A DNA stretch of 64,000 bases, from NCBI GenBank assembly GCA_963576735.1, contig OY755170.1, positions 12,322,567-12,386,566 on the forward strand. Reading direction: 5' to 3'. Position 1 is the first letter of the stretch. Every line of letters starts with the position of its first letter. A program made the position numbers and the translations under genes. Shown piece after piece: positions 1 through 11,700 of this stretch. The notes beneath the pieces were generated by a model. That model was given only the letters and a program-made list of their open reading frames with translations, had not been told where the DNA came from and ran no database searches. This stretch comes from Bedellia somnulentella (taxonomy: Eukaryota; Arthropoda; Insecta; Lepidoptera; Bedelliidae).

Positions 1-753
1 GTCAGCCTTCCGAGTAGCTGCACTGCAGTAACTCGCACTGTTTGGACGTAACTTACGAGTAACTCGTACGTGCGAGTTGGTCAGTAGCTCGCATCCGAGT
101 TACTTCAACATTTTTTGTTTTCACTCGCCTGCTCGCACGGCAGCAACTAGCCCATGACAGCGGCTCGGCCGTCACTCGCATCGTTTGGACGCGTTCGGCA
201 GTAGCTTGCCATGCCAGTGCCAGCCGGAGAGTTGTGAGTGCAACCCGTGTTTTTTTGTGTGCTGCCTACGTACGAAATCGAGTTCGAAATGGCTGCGGAT
301 AGATGGTCTTCTGACAATAATATTTCATTCATGAAACTCTAAAGAGAACAAGAAAACCTATGGAATGACATTTTCTGAAAACCTATGAAGTCACTCTCAT
401 GACTGCTTTATATTTTCGGTGGTCTTCATGGTAAAGCTCGTTAAGAATCATACGTGTCGTCCCTAAAGGTCTTCTAGCCATCCAATCTCTAATCTAAATC
501 CTTTTCTTTCGTTCTTTTTTTTTATATTGGCTATGGTTATAGATATTTTCAAATTCCTGACATAATATTTTTGTCATAGAGCGTATCACAGTTTTTTTTA
601 ATTAAAACAAGTTTACCCGACATCGTGACTCGACTCGGACTGGGACTGGGTGTCGTGTAGACAGCAAAGGCGAGCCGAGCTACTGGCGTACGAGTAGACA
701 AACCGAGTAGCTGTCTACTTGCCAGGCAGCAGCTCGCACTGTGTAAACCAGCC
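1..753. mobile_element. PIF/Harbinger-like element, copy 1 (cut by window edge)
   Basis: Its right end (about 727-753) reads AGCTCGCACTG...AAACCAGCC, the reverse complement of the start of the next copy at 759. The body is rich in CGAG/CTCG motifs shared with copy 2. It differs from copy 2 by about 370 extra bases (about 250-620), which hold the start of a MADF-like reading frame. This suggests a less-deleted derivative of an autonomous element. Superfamily assignment rests on the GGCTGGTTTACAC-type terminus and the MADF remnant, so it is moderate. Confidence 0.6.
289..399 (+). pseudogene. Remnant of a MADF/SANT-like transposon accessory protein
   Basis: From the ATG at 289 the frame reads MAADRWSSDNNISFMKL, then a TAA stop, then REQENLWNDIF and a further stop. 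The pattern F(M/I)-x-L-Y/stop-x-E-x-x-x-LW resembles the start of MADF domains, which accompany PIF/Harbinger transposases in insects. The two in-frame stops and short length mean it is dead. Family call is by motif only. Confidence 0.4.
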
Positions 754-758
754 TTAAT

Positions 759-1170
759 GGCTGGTTTACACAGTGCGAGCTAGCGTACGAGTCAGCCTTC
801 CGAGTAGCTGCACTGCAGTAACTCGCACTGTTTGGACGTAACTTACGAGTAACTCGTACGTGCGAGTTGGTCAGTAGATCGCATCCGAGTTACTTCAACG
901 TTTTATGTTTTCACTCGCCTGCTCGCCCGGCAGCAACTCACCCATGACAGCGGCTCAGCCGTCGCTCGCATCGTTTGGACGCGTTCGGCAGTAGCTCGCC
1001 AGTGCCAGCCGGACAGTTGTGAGTGGAGCCCCGTGGACATCGCGACTCGACTCGGACTGGGACTGGGTGTTGTGTAGACAGCAAAGGCGAGCCGAGCTAC
1101 TGGCGTACGAGTAGACAAACCGAGAAGCTGTCTACTTGCCAGGCAGCAGCTCGCACTGTGTAAACCAGCC
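759..1170. mobile_element. PIF/Harbinger-like MITE, copy 2
   Basis: It starts GGCTGGTTTACACAGTGCGA and ends with the exact inverse TCGCACTGTGTAAACCAGCC, giving a terminal inverted repeat of at least 22 bp. The interior is about 80-90% identical to copy 1. The two copies are separated only by TTAAT (754-758), so they are head-to-tail neighbours. No clear flanking duplication is seen at the right side (TGT). Confidence 0.75.
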
Positions 1171-1354
1171 TGTAGATTTTAAACGCCCACGTAAAGAAAA
1201 AACTATCAGAACAAGAATCAGAAAGGAAAAGCGATGAAAATCACAGCTCAAAGAGCTCCAAAAATAACTGCAATGATGTTAGCCGTGAGCCTTCATCGCT
1301 CTTCAGGGAACTTTATTAGCGACCAAACAGTCAGAAGCCGCGTGCATGTAGTAA

Positions 1355-1758
1355 GGCCTATAACGCACTAGCGGTTGGCCGCCATGCGGCGTGCCGTTGC
1401 GGTAGGCCGCACATCGATTAGTACATGAAACCGCACGATGACGACGCACTGATTTGCGGCCAGCCGTCAACCGCTCCGGTTGTTCCAGAGCTGCGACGAG
1501 CCGCGCCGGTTGAATGATGCGGCGCGCCGCATCCCCACCACGCACTCGGCGCGGTAGTCGCAAACGCCGCGTCCCGCCCGCCAGTCCGTCGTCGTCGTGT
1601 TCAATATTTCTAGAAGCACTGACGATTGCGGCAGACCGCAGTGAGCCAAGAACATACGGTTAGCCGGAATACGGCGTGCCGTTACGGCTGACCGTACATA
1701 CTGCGGCGTGCCGCATCGGCATACCGCATCGCGGCAGGCCGCTAGTGCGTTATAGCCC
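1355..1758. mobile_element. GC-rich MITE with 20 bp inverted ends
   Basis: The left end GGCCTATAACGCACTAGCGG matches the inverse of the right end CCGCTAGTGCGTTATAGCCC with one mismatch. The interior is unusually GC-rich for this window and repeats GCGGCRTGCCG / GCGGYAGGCCGC motifs in both orientations. There is no coding frame worth calling. The flanks TAA (left) and TTA (right) are not a clean duplication. Confidence 0.7.
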
Positions 1759-3119
1759 TTAACCTTCATTCCCGAATACCGCTACGGGTACTACCTATAG
1801 CAATGCACAATCGTAGGATTCGATATCAATGGGCTCTTGAGCAAAGAAATTGGGCAGAAGAACAATGGCGTTACGTGTGCTCATCAGTCTGGTCCCCTAG
1901 GACCCCTAGTACCCCTTACTTGTTCCCCCAGGGGTACAACTGGGGTAATTGTGCCCCTTTAGTACCCCTAGGTGTACATTTGGTACATACTATGTCCCAG
2001 AAGTACCACTTAATGTTTTTGTACGAATGTCCTTATGTTCGTATCATTCTTATAAGATAAACCGGGGAATGCTCCGCAGTTACACCACGCTGTTCACCCA
2101 GTGTAACTGCGTGGTGTAACTGCGGGTAACTGGTGTAACTGCGGAGCGAGGTTTGGTATGGGACCGGATACATGACGTATACGACACTGGAGAACCCCTA
2201 GACGCCAACAGCGATGAAAATCCTGCCAGGAAGTTCATCCTTATAGTGGTGGAACCATCATAGTATGGGCGGGTATTATGATCGGCGGAAGAACTTAATT
2301 GATTTGGATCAGAGGATTATTATTTGTTTAAGTTACCCAATAAAATTGTTAAAAAACTGTTATTACAGTCTTTTTTTCGAACTTTAATGTTAGTGGTTCA
2401 ATTCGGTGTGCAAAGTTTTACTAAAGTGATGCTGATTACAAAACCATTTCGAGATATTATGGTTATAAACAATATTTTCTTGAAATTATATCAATTGAAG
2501 CTGAGATGACTGTTATTTTATCAAAAAACTGTAACAGTGTTTGACCTTCAATGTTGTTTCAAAGACATACGGTTTTACAGTTTATTAATAAAATATCGAA
2601 AATCATAGGTTTGTTTCGTATAAAATCGTAATAATTTAATTTGACATCACAAATTCGTGATATGTTTTGCAATCAGCAACATTTTTATAAAACATTTTTC
2701 TTTATTTGCATGTCGCTACGTGATTTTATCGATCGATGAAGTCATTAAGTACAAAAGTTGAACAATCTTTAAAAAATCATAACTTTACAATTACTCATTT
2801 TGAATAGAAAATATTCAAATCAGTGTTTTATTTTCGTGTTTACTTACTATCGAATAAAAATATTTAATAAATACCAAAAAAAAACTTTGCATACCGAATT
2901 GTCATAAATCCCTTTATTAGGAAAATGGCAAATTTCTTTATTAATGCAAAGGTGACTTGGCTTATCGTTACCTACCGTAGACAAACGTAAACACTTTATT
3001 TGATGAATCTTAAAGAAAATTTTAATTAATTTCAATCAGGAGAAAAGTTATTGCAAAAATATATGTTGATCCCTAGACACTTTTGATGTGTGTCTATACT
3101 GAAAGAATTAAAAAGGCCC
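1759..3119. other. AT-rich intergenic DNA, no gene seen
   Basis: Short open frames here lack family motifs. The region holds a cluster of TACCCCTA/TAGGGGTA-like motifs (about 1890-1990) and the small hairpin element at 2071-2147. The rest is AT-rich sequence with no recognisable element. Confidence 0.5.
2071..2147. repeat. Small hairpin element with GTAACTGC repeats
   Basis: Perfect 17 bp arms, GCTCCGCAGTTACACCA and its inverse, bound 77 bp that contain further inverse and direct copies of GTGTAACTGC. A diverged relative with the same GCTCCGC-GTTACAC start lies at 3909-3952, so this looks like a tiny MITE family. Confidence 0.6.
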
Positions 3120-3616
3120 GAATAACAGTGCATAAGTGCATGTAGTTCCTACGCTTATGTATGGCAGTTAGTGTTGGGTGTGGCAGAAGAAGCATGAGAG
3201 CAAAGTGTATGCAGTAACGCAAAAGACAGTAGAGATGAGGTCCCTCAGAAAAGTTTGTAATGTAAGGTTATGTGATCGTTTGAGAAATGGCGTGATTCGT
3301 GAAAGGTGCGGCGTGAAAGATGATAATAGTAAAAAAGATAGAAAAAGGAATGGTGAGTTTGTTTGGGCACATAGAGAGGATGGATGAAAGTAAATTAGTG
3401 AAAGAGATCTATAGAGCCAATGTGGAAGGTAATGTGAGTAGAGGACGACACCGGAGGACACTCCTGAATTATGAGAGTATGCTCAATAAGGCAGGCGTCC
3501 GAAGTATTAAGAATTAAAGAGTATGTATGAAAATATTTATGGTTATAAAATAAGCTAGTGTGGTTAGCCTGGATCCTTCAAATGGGAAATAACGGCGTGA
3601 GTATATGTATGTATGA
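3120..3616 (+). mobile_element. LINE 3' end with degraded reverse-transcriptase C-terminus
   Basis: Two overlapping frames give pieces typical of a lepidopteran LINE polyprotein C-terminus: VEMRSLRKVCNVRLCDRLRN, VIRERCGV, then FGHIERMDESKLVKEIY and GRHRRTLLN. A frameshift near 3330 and stops make it dead. The element ends GGCGTGAGTATATGTATG, a microsatellite-like tail. Other 3' ends of this family lie at about 21925, 53495 and 54688. Confidence 0.75.
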
Positions 3617-3908
3617 ATTAAAAAGCGAAAATCTTAACCCAAAGGGAACCAAGATTTGGAGAGTTAATCCTTTAATACTTTTTTACTTTTGGAGAGGTAA
3701 TTTCTAGATACATACATATACCCATTGCAAGTGCACTTACGGCCAATCCGACTCAAAAATTTACATACTTATTATGCTTTATATATCGCTTCACTTATCT
3801 GTGCTACTATGAAACATTTACTACTATTAAATCTTTCACGGATGGGTTCGACTGGCACTTAGACATGTAAATTTTGGCCAAGTTTATGAATTATTTGTTA
3901 AGAAAAAA

Positions 3909-3952
3909 TGCTCCGCTGTTACACTGGGTAAACAGCCCGGTGTAACGACGAG
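3909..3952. repeat. Diverged relative of the 2071-2147 hairpin element
   Basis: It begins GCTCCGCTGTTACACTGGG and ends CCCGGTGTAACGACGAG, an imperfect inverted repeat with the same motif set. Confidence 0.4.
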
Positions 3953-3970
3953 ACATACCCTTTTTTGCTG

Positions 3971-3974
<4 letters not shown>

Positions 3975-4014
<40 letters not shown>
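3975..4014. repeat. (AT)n microsatellite
   Basis: About 20 uninterrupted AT units. It lies 400 bp downstream (minus strand) of the Cys-rich gene. Confidence 0.95.
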
Positions 4015-4017
<3 letters not shown>

Positions 4018-4417
4018 AATCAAAAATGAACAGTTTTTATACTGGTGTAAATATTAGTCATTTAGGTTCGTAACGTCCTGACAGGCATAGAAGAATATAC
4101 AACTCCTGTGACAAACTAGTATGACATAATGGTGTGACAGGCAGTCAAAAGTCCTCAGTAATTACCTTTATATATCGCATTATATTTTGCTATCTAGTAC
4201 AAAACAATTGTAAATACAATAACAGAATAGTTATTCTAGTGGTAGATTTCTTATTAAAACTCAATATTTCAGTTTCAGTTGAAAATATGTATATTATGCT
4301 TGAATTGTATTTAATGGTTATATGTTAAATGTTATAGTTTCAATGAGATTATATGACAAAGGTATAACTTAAATGGTATTAAATTCAAGTAAAGACAAAT
4401 GTCTTAGAAAAGCAATT

Positions 4418-5712
4418 TTAACAGTTTCGGAAGCAGGGCCCACTGCGGCAGCGAACTGCAGGACAGGTTTTAGAGCGATTGAGACAAGGTGAAACTAATT
4501 TAGTTCGTCCCTTCATTTTTGGCTGGCTGCGACACTTTCGTGGTCTCCTTCCTTTTCCAACAGGACAAGGCTTCACGCAAGATGAACTACAGCATGGTGT
4601 TGTACACGATCTACTGTAACAGGCTTTTGGTATACACGTTGGTTTGCAAGAAGATTTACAACAAGGTTTCGAACAACAACGGCATGGTTTTGGTAAGCAA
4701 CATGGTTTTGGAAAGCATGCTTGGCTGCATGGTACGGAAGTTGGCTGAATTTTATATTTTGGAAGTTCCGGTTTGCAACGCTTACAAAATCTAGAAGCGG
4801 AACACTTGCCTTTACAGACTATTAACTTGCTAGGTGGTACAGGAGCACAACAATTACTGCAAGGTGCGTAAGGCCTACATGACGGTTTACAACATGAAGA
4901 TTTACAGGGTGATCCACAGCATCCAGAAGCGCAAGGTCGTTGTGGCGGAGGTGTCCATTCCAACATCAACTCCCGTTTAGCTAGCGGAGCGCCTGTCAAA
5001 TTACGAATCACTAATTCAAAAACACCTCTTCGAGAGTTGGTGGCGTTTGTTATTTTGACTGGTGCATTGCCCGTACTTGCCATAGCAGCCAAGCAGTTAG
5101 GTCCTTTACAAGGATTTCCATGGGGGCAAGGATCGCGGGGACCAATTTTTACATGCTGAATGGTAGCCATCATATCTTGACAATTTGCTACGCCTATACT
5201 AGGACAGGCTAAGCTTTGAGGACAATTTACATTCAAATTTTTTTTAGTATTCGTTGAAGCTGCTGTACATGACTTTCTACATTTTGCTTGACAAGTTTTG
5301 GTACAACGCGACGGTTTTTTAAAAGCTGAGCTAATCTTTTCAAAGAAATACACCTCACTTTCTTGGAAATGATTCCCAACAAATTTATCTTCAATAGCTA
5401 ACGGCTCATCATTAGTCTTTGATGGAGTTTTCTTTTTATTGAATGCTATTTGGACACATTTATTTACAGAAGCTGTCGCTTGTGTTCCAGAATCCTTGAA
5501 AGGAACTGTAGGTTCGCATACACATATATAAACCGCAGTGGACTTTTGATTAAAGACTTCCGGTTCTGAAGAACTTGTATCCGTATCATATGGACTATTG
5601 TCAAATTGGGGTTCAAACAAAACCACTCCGTTTTCCTTATCTTGTGGTGACTTCTTCTCAGTGGATATATTTTTTGAATCCAAGGAGTCTTGATTTTCTT
5701 GCAGCAGTCCAC
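4418..5712 (-). CDS. Cys-rich gene, terminal exon C (long)
   Basis: The 431-codon frame begins GGLLQENQDSLDSKN after the acceptor ctggtcgtag|GTGGACTG (phase 1). It has an acidic/Ser-rich N-part, a DPCPHGNPCKGPNC motif, a GVFELVIRNLTGAPLAKREL segment comparable to exons A and B, and a C-terminal third dominated by CC-x-P-C units (SKPCCKSSCKPTC). The pyrimidine tract is modest, so the exact exon start is less sure than the frame. Confidence 0.65.
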
Positions 5713-8700
5713 CTACGACCAGTTTATACATAGTAATGAGAACAGTTTTTAATTAAATGAATATCGCAATATTTCAATGTTGTCGGAAGAGGGGAATAAT
5801 ACTAAATCATATTTGTGAATAAAACTTAATTGAAGATAATTTCGTCCCTTAATCTGGTTAATTTAGACCAAAAAACCAGGGTAAGGTAAGATGACACAAA
5901 TTCCCATTGACCTGAAAGCTGGTATATTTATTAAAAAGATAATTATAAATTAAATTTGAAAGTTGCATATCATTCCCATGTCTGCATTTTTTATGCAAGG
6001 ACTAATGTAAAAAAAAAATTCATCATTTTTAGCAAAACGGTAAGTTATATCTTAAAAAACGATAGCTCTTAGGAAAAAACATACTAAAATATATTGTTTA
6101 AATAATTATATGATTATACTTACCATTTTGCTAAAAATTGTAAGAATCTAAATTCATTCGATCTTTAACATTAATTTAAAAAACATCCATGCGACACTGG
6201 AATGATGGGAATTTTCAAATTTTATGTATTATTATGTTTTGAACAAATACGCCAACTTTCAGCTTGATGGCAATTAATGTTACCTTGGATATCTTGATTG
6301 ACCGGACTACCTGTACTACTTAGAATAATCTTTCATTTGATATGAATTAGTGATATAAGTTACAGTTGCGGAAAATGTATTAAGAAAAGAAAAACATTGA
6401 CACATGTACAACATCTTTTAATACCACAAAATCAATTTTTCATTTTTTACACCTTTTACCACAACAAGGTTTACAACAAATTGGAATATTACACTGAGCT
6501 GAGCTGGAATCTATCACTTGCGGCAGTTTCGGAACTTTAACTCCTGGCGTTATAAACTGATATTCCATTTTTGCCTTCCGACCCGGCAGTTCTACAGTTT
6601 TGTTCACTCTTATTTTGATAACTTGTCGAGGAAAATAGCCGACGTTCACACCGGTGTATTCTGGATTCGTTGGTGATAAAAGGTGACCCGGCTCCTCTCT
6701 CGTGAGCATACCAACTCCCTCTGAATTGAACGTGAAATGAGAGCGTTGTTGGTGAGACATGCCACACGTGTCAGCCGGCAATTGGAAAACTACCTTGTTC
6801 CCCATCGGACAGCAATCTGCACAATATTTACGATATTTTTTAATTACCAAATACATATTTTTTATTACCTCGTCTAGTAAGTCTTGGTCTTAAAACATGT
6901 TGTAAATAATTTTAGGAATATTTATGCGTTGACGTTGATAATTTATAATCTGAACAATTGGTTTTTGACAATATAAATTTCAGCAAGTAGATTTTAAGAT
7001 GAATACTATATGTTGAAGGGATCGATGATCACGATAAGGAATAATTTTCCATAAACAAAAAACTATTTTTTCTTTTATTTCACATGTCAGTGTGCTTTGC
7101 AACAAGGTTTTTTAGGTTGTCTTCTAATTCGAGGAACGCAACAAACGCAATCAAATTCTGCTTGACAACGCAAGCTTCTTGTTTCCAACGGAGGAGTTCG
7201 ATCCGGTCCTTTTGGTGCCACAACCTCTAACTCTGTTTTTGTCTTTGTATTTCCTTGAAGTGCTGTTTTTACAACTTTAAGAACAAAACTATCTTTATTC
7301 GGAGGAGGCTCTTGACCAATTGGTTTCGATTTTTGGGCAGTCAATCCATGTTGAGCCACTTGCGTGCATCCTTCTGTGGTACATGTGAATTGAGTAGCTT
7401 GTCTCTGTATTCCTTTGCAACACACATCTTCGTTAGGTAAAGCAAGACATATTTGGTTTTTTCCACATGGGTACTCGCAGGGATATTGTTTCGTGTTAGG
7501 TGGTATGTAAGGTCTTTGCATTATACAGTGTGTTTGACTAATTTTCTTGATGACGGAGACAGTGGCTGGCACCTTGATCCTCAACTCGGAACCATTGACT
7601 TTTGTAGCTATTTCTTCAAACTCTTTTGTGCGACCTGAGCACCAATAAACATCTCATGCAATCAGTCTTCCTACTTATGTTGTTCAAAGGGCTTATCATA
7701 TTATGTTGTTCATTTTAGATTCATAAATTTTACATTGTACATAATATCAAAGCTATTCATTCAGGTGTTTTTAGAAAAATAAACTTTTATAGTTGGAATT
7801 GTGATCTGGCTGGTGGAAATAATTATTTTTGCCAAATATTCGTACGTGAAATATTTTTAAGAAATTGTTATTGTTACTAGTTGGCGAAATAAGATAAGAG
7901 TTGAAGGATTGAGGATATATACTTTTGTAATTATTGTTATACTAATTAGGATTACTAGCCACGCAAAACTTACTTAAAAAACGCTTGCTACTTTCCAGAC
8001 CCCACCCAGGGTCAAAAATGCAATGATTACTCCAAAAGTATAATAAAATACGATTTGCAATAATTACTCCTCATGTATAATAAAATACGATTTTCGTTTT
8101 CCAATTATTGCATTTTTGACCCTGGGTGGGGTCTGGAAAGTAGCATATATCCTCCAACTCTTATCTTATTTCGTCAACTAGTAACAATAACAATTTCTTA
8201 AACACTGTTTAAAAATTCCGATCTTCCCGTGATTGAATAGTATTCAAATCCATGTCTGGTTGTTAAAAGATTATTGATGGCGAATTTCTAATTCATATGT
8301 TTGTATTTTTTGTATTTCGTCAATTAGTCGTCAGTAAGTAATACGATCGATCGAGGGACTTATATTTTGTAAGATAAATATTACGCTCAAAGTAAACGTC
8401 ACAAGATTTTATCAATCAGTAAATCTAAGACCTATACATATTTTCTTTCAATTTCAGGTTCTAAAAACGCAAAAACATATTTAAGTTGTGCTATTAATTA
8501 TTTAACATATACTCACGGTTATACACTCACGGTTATATTTCCCTGGAAGGGGTAGCCAGAGCAGAGCTAAGGAATTATAAATTCCTCAGCCACTTTTGGA
8601 AGTTGAGTGGGGAAAAGATGGTAAAAATGAAGGTTTTGATGAAAATTAAATCATTATTTAATTTTCATCAAAACTTTTAAAGTCAAGATTGTTACAATAA

Positions 8701-11700
8701 AAATTTAATATGCCACCAGCCAGAACAACCAAAGACTGAAAGGTTCGTTTTCAAACAAATGAGATAGTCAAAGCAAATATAAATAAGGAAGAATAAAGAT
8801 TGTTTTTCTAAAATTCTTCTTCCAGGAATGTATTGTCATATTGTATTAATATAAGGCATGTATTTAACGCGGCGACAAATTGATACCATTCCGGGTCGTA
8901 AAAAAACTGAAAATGGATAGTAAATAATCTACTTTGGCGACTAATTAGAGGTAGCATCTTAACTAGAAAGCGGCGGCTTTTTAATGAGTTTTGAGGTTTT
9001 ATTTAAATTTTATCTGGCAGTGTTTTTCTTTTGTGGCAATTGATTGTCTTCTAAGGCGACAAACTATTGGCGGATAAAAAAGTTAAAATAGGCTTTCATA
9101 AATTCTAAAATGGGGTTGTGTATAAACATTACCAAGGTCTGAAATAAATACAAACAAGATCTTAAAAAAACACTTTTGGCTACATTTGTAGGGATCTAAA
9201 TTAACCAAATTGTGACATGCTATAAAACTATTATTGGTCTATTTTATTAACATTCCCTCTTTTAAATGAACCTACACCTACACAACTTAACCTGACCTAA
9301 CAGCGTGTCGACGTCACCCCGCTTCGCGGGGTGCCTCTTTCCGCTCTAAGGGACACAAGCTAACCCTAACCTAACCTAGCACAAATACATTTGTGGTGAT
9401 TAATTGTTTTTTAATGCGGGGGGCTTCGCCCCCCCCCCCCTTCCCCCTCTGTTTTCTTACCCTAACTTAATTGCATCTGCCCATTAGGGTGGGAGAAGCA
9501 ACTTTTAACCTAACCTATTTTTTTTATTTTTATTAATTTTTACTTCAATACACATAATATGTAATTTACTTAATATAATAGTCACAAAAATAAAAAAGCC
9601 AGCGAGCGCATTTGCCGCCTTTCCAAGAATTTATGAATCTGCAAACAATATTCTAATATCCAAATACATTATTATAATACCCATTTTAAGTTTTAAAGCT
9701 ACCTAAAAATCGCTGCCAGATGTGTATTTTTATAATGAAATCCAATAGTTGCCAGTGAAGAATGTATGATATCCCCTCGGAAAAATTAGTCGCCACATTA
9801 GGTTTTATAATACCTTAACCAGTTTTTCACTGATCCCGCTTGATATATTTGATACCTTACAGTAGCCGCCGTTTTTTTAGTTTTTTGATCCTAGCATTTT
9901 GTTGCTTGTATAGTTTAATAGTTGCTAAGATATTTAATCACTGCAAAGTTAGTTTTTTTGTGACTTAATAGAAAGTTGCCTAAAAAGGATTTTAGTTGCC
10001 GTGTTAAATATTTGCCTTAATATAAATAGGTAACCTCTGAAAGACAATTCATTGAGAGTTATAGGAATTGGAATAATACTTTATCATAATGATATGAATT
10101 CTCTCTTTAAATTTATAAAACATACTCTCAATAAATCATTTTGGTGAAAGGAGCTACAGGCTAATGGATTACCATCAATTTATAAAGTTAAATTAAATTT
10201 GTAGCCCAAGAAATTTGTTCCTTTTGAGTTTTTTTTTTCAATACGTTTGCTTTACTTTTGCTTTACTCCTATAAAATAGGTATAACTGGAAATATTTAAT
10301 TTAAATTCTCAACTCTTTGTAAGAAGAGAGGGGATAAATACTCTTACATGTAACGTGCACGCCGTATATCCCTACGCCGTAAACCCAAATGATTGAGTAC
10401 AATTTAGTCAAGTAGGTTTCATCACGATGGTTTCCTTTACCGTTGAAAACCTTGATAAAATAAGCACACATATAGCTTCAGTAGACATATTGGTTAAGGC
10501 CAGACTCAAGATTTGAATTCGCGTCTGCTGTATAAGAAGTGATAGATCTCCCGCTGAGCTATAACAGCTGGAAGAGGAACTATATGGTCAATCAAAGGAT
10601 CTTCGGTGATGGGTTTAAACCACATCGCCCACTAATTACATGAAATACACAAACATTAATAAAAATAGTAGGGGCTATCCTAAACCGAACATACGAAACA
10701 ATGTCTGTCTCATAATTATAATTATTCTTGGGCTGCAAAATTATTGATGTCAAAATTAATTAACTTAAAATATGCTTACCTTTAGGAGTGTGCAAACAGT
10801 ACGCATTAGTATTTCTACAACCCATAGGATCGTAAGGTTCTGGTGCCGCTTGGTCACAACAATAGCAAGGATCGTCAGTGGTTTCGCACGGGATGTCATA
10901 AAAGGGGTCAAAATCTGAAAATATATACCAAGTGTGTTTAGTAAAGTTCACCCGAGTACACTTACGCCCGATTTCTGAATTGAGTATTCAAGCTGAGAAC
11001 GAATTAAGTATCGTTTTGTCTCATTCAGTTGTTAAGATTTCAATGCGACAGAACGATACTAAAGTTGTTCTCAGCTGGAATACTCAATTCAGAAATCGGG
11101 CGTGACACGTTTTAATCTTTAAAATCAGTACCTTGTGGACATCCTTTATCAAAGGGCCGACCTCCTCCGCTTCCTAACATTAAAACATTAGATCCTTTAA
11201 AGGAACCAGCTGCAGTACTAGCTCCGGCGGCACAGCCGCAGCGGCTCCCGGCTCGTAGATTTGGCTTTTTTGGGTTGCACGATCTATCAAATGGAGACCC
11301 CCCGGACGCACCGGCTATAGGGGGCGGTGCTCCAACTCCTTGGAATTTTGTCACTATGTGTTTGCCAAAACTAGATATTCGTAAATACATTGTTATGGTT
11401 CCACTCTCGACACCATCGTCGCCCATCAAATGAAATGTGTCTGCCAAAGCTTCATAACAAATACCGGTAGGATCCTCGAGGAACCTTTTCCGAGCTTGGA
11501 AAAATTCCTTCGTCATATCGATAACAGCTTTTCCTATGTTAATTTCAGTATTTATGCAGCCGCACCTCAGAGCCTTTGATACATTGATAGTAACAGAATA
11601 TCCATTCATGGCTGTAGCAATTTCCGCGTCCTTGAGAGAAAACAGACATGACTTGCCACTGTTAAACGACCTTGAGAATGCATTATCTCCTTTAGCTATT

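Noticed and set aside
1303..1769. Two long minus-strand frames in the GC-rich MITE
   Set aside because: GC-rich repetitive composition keeps stops rare; no motif, and the element is bounded by inverted ends.
9301..9490. Interstitial telomere (TTAGG)n array
   Set aside because: Only a few imperfect CCTAACC units, embedded in a TIR element; not a telomeric array.
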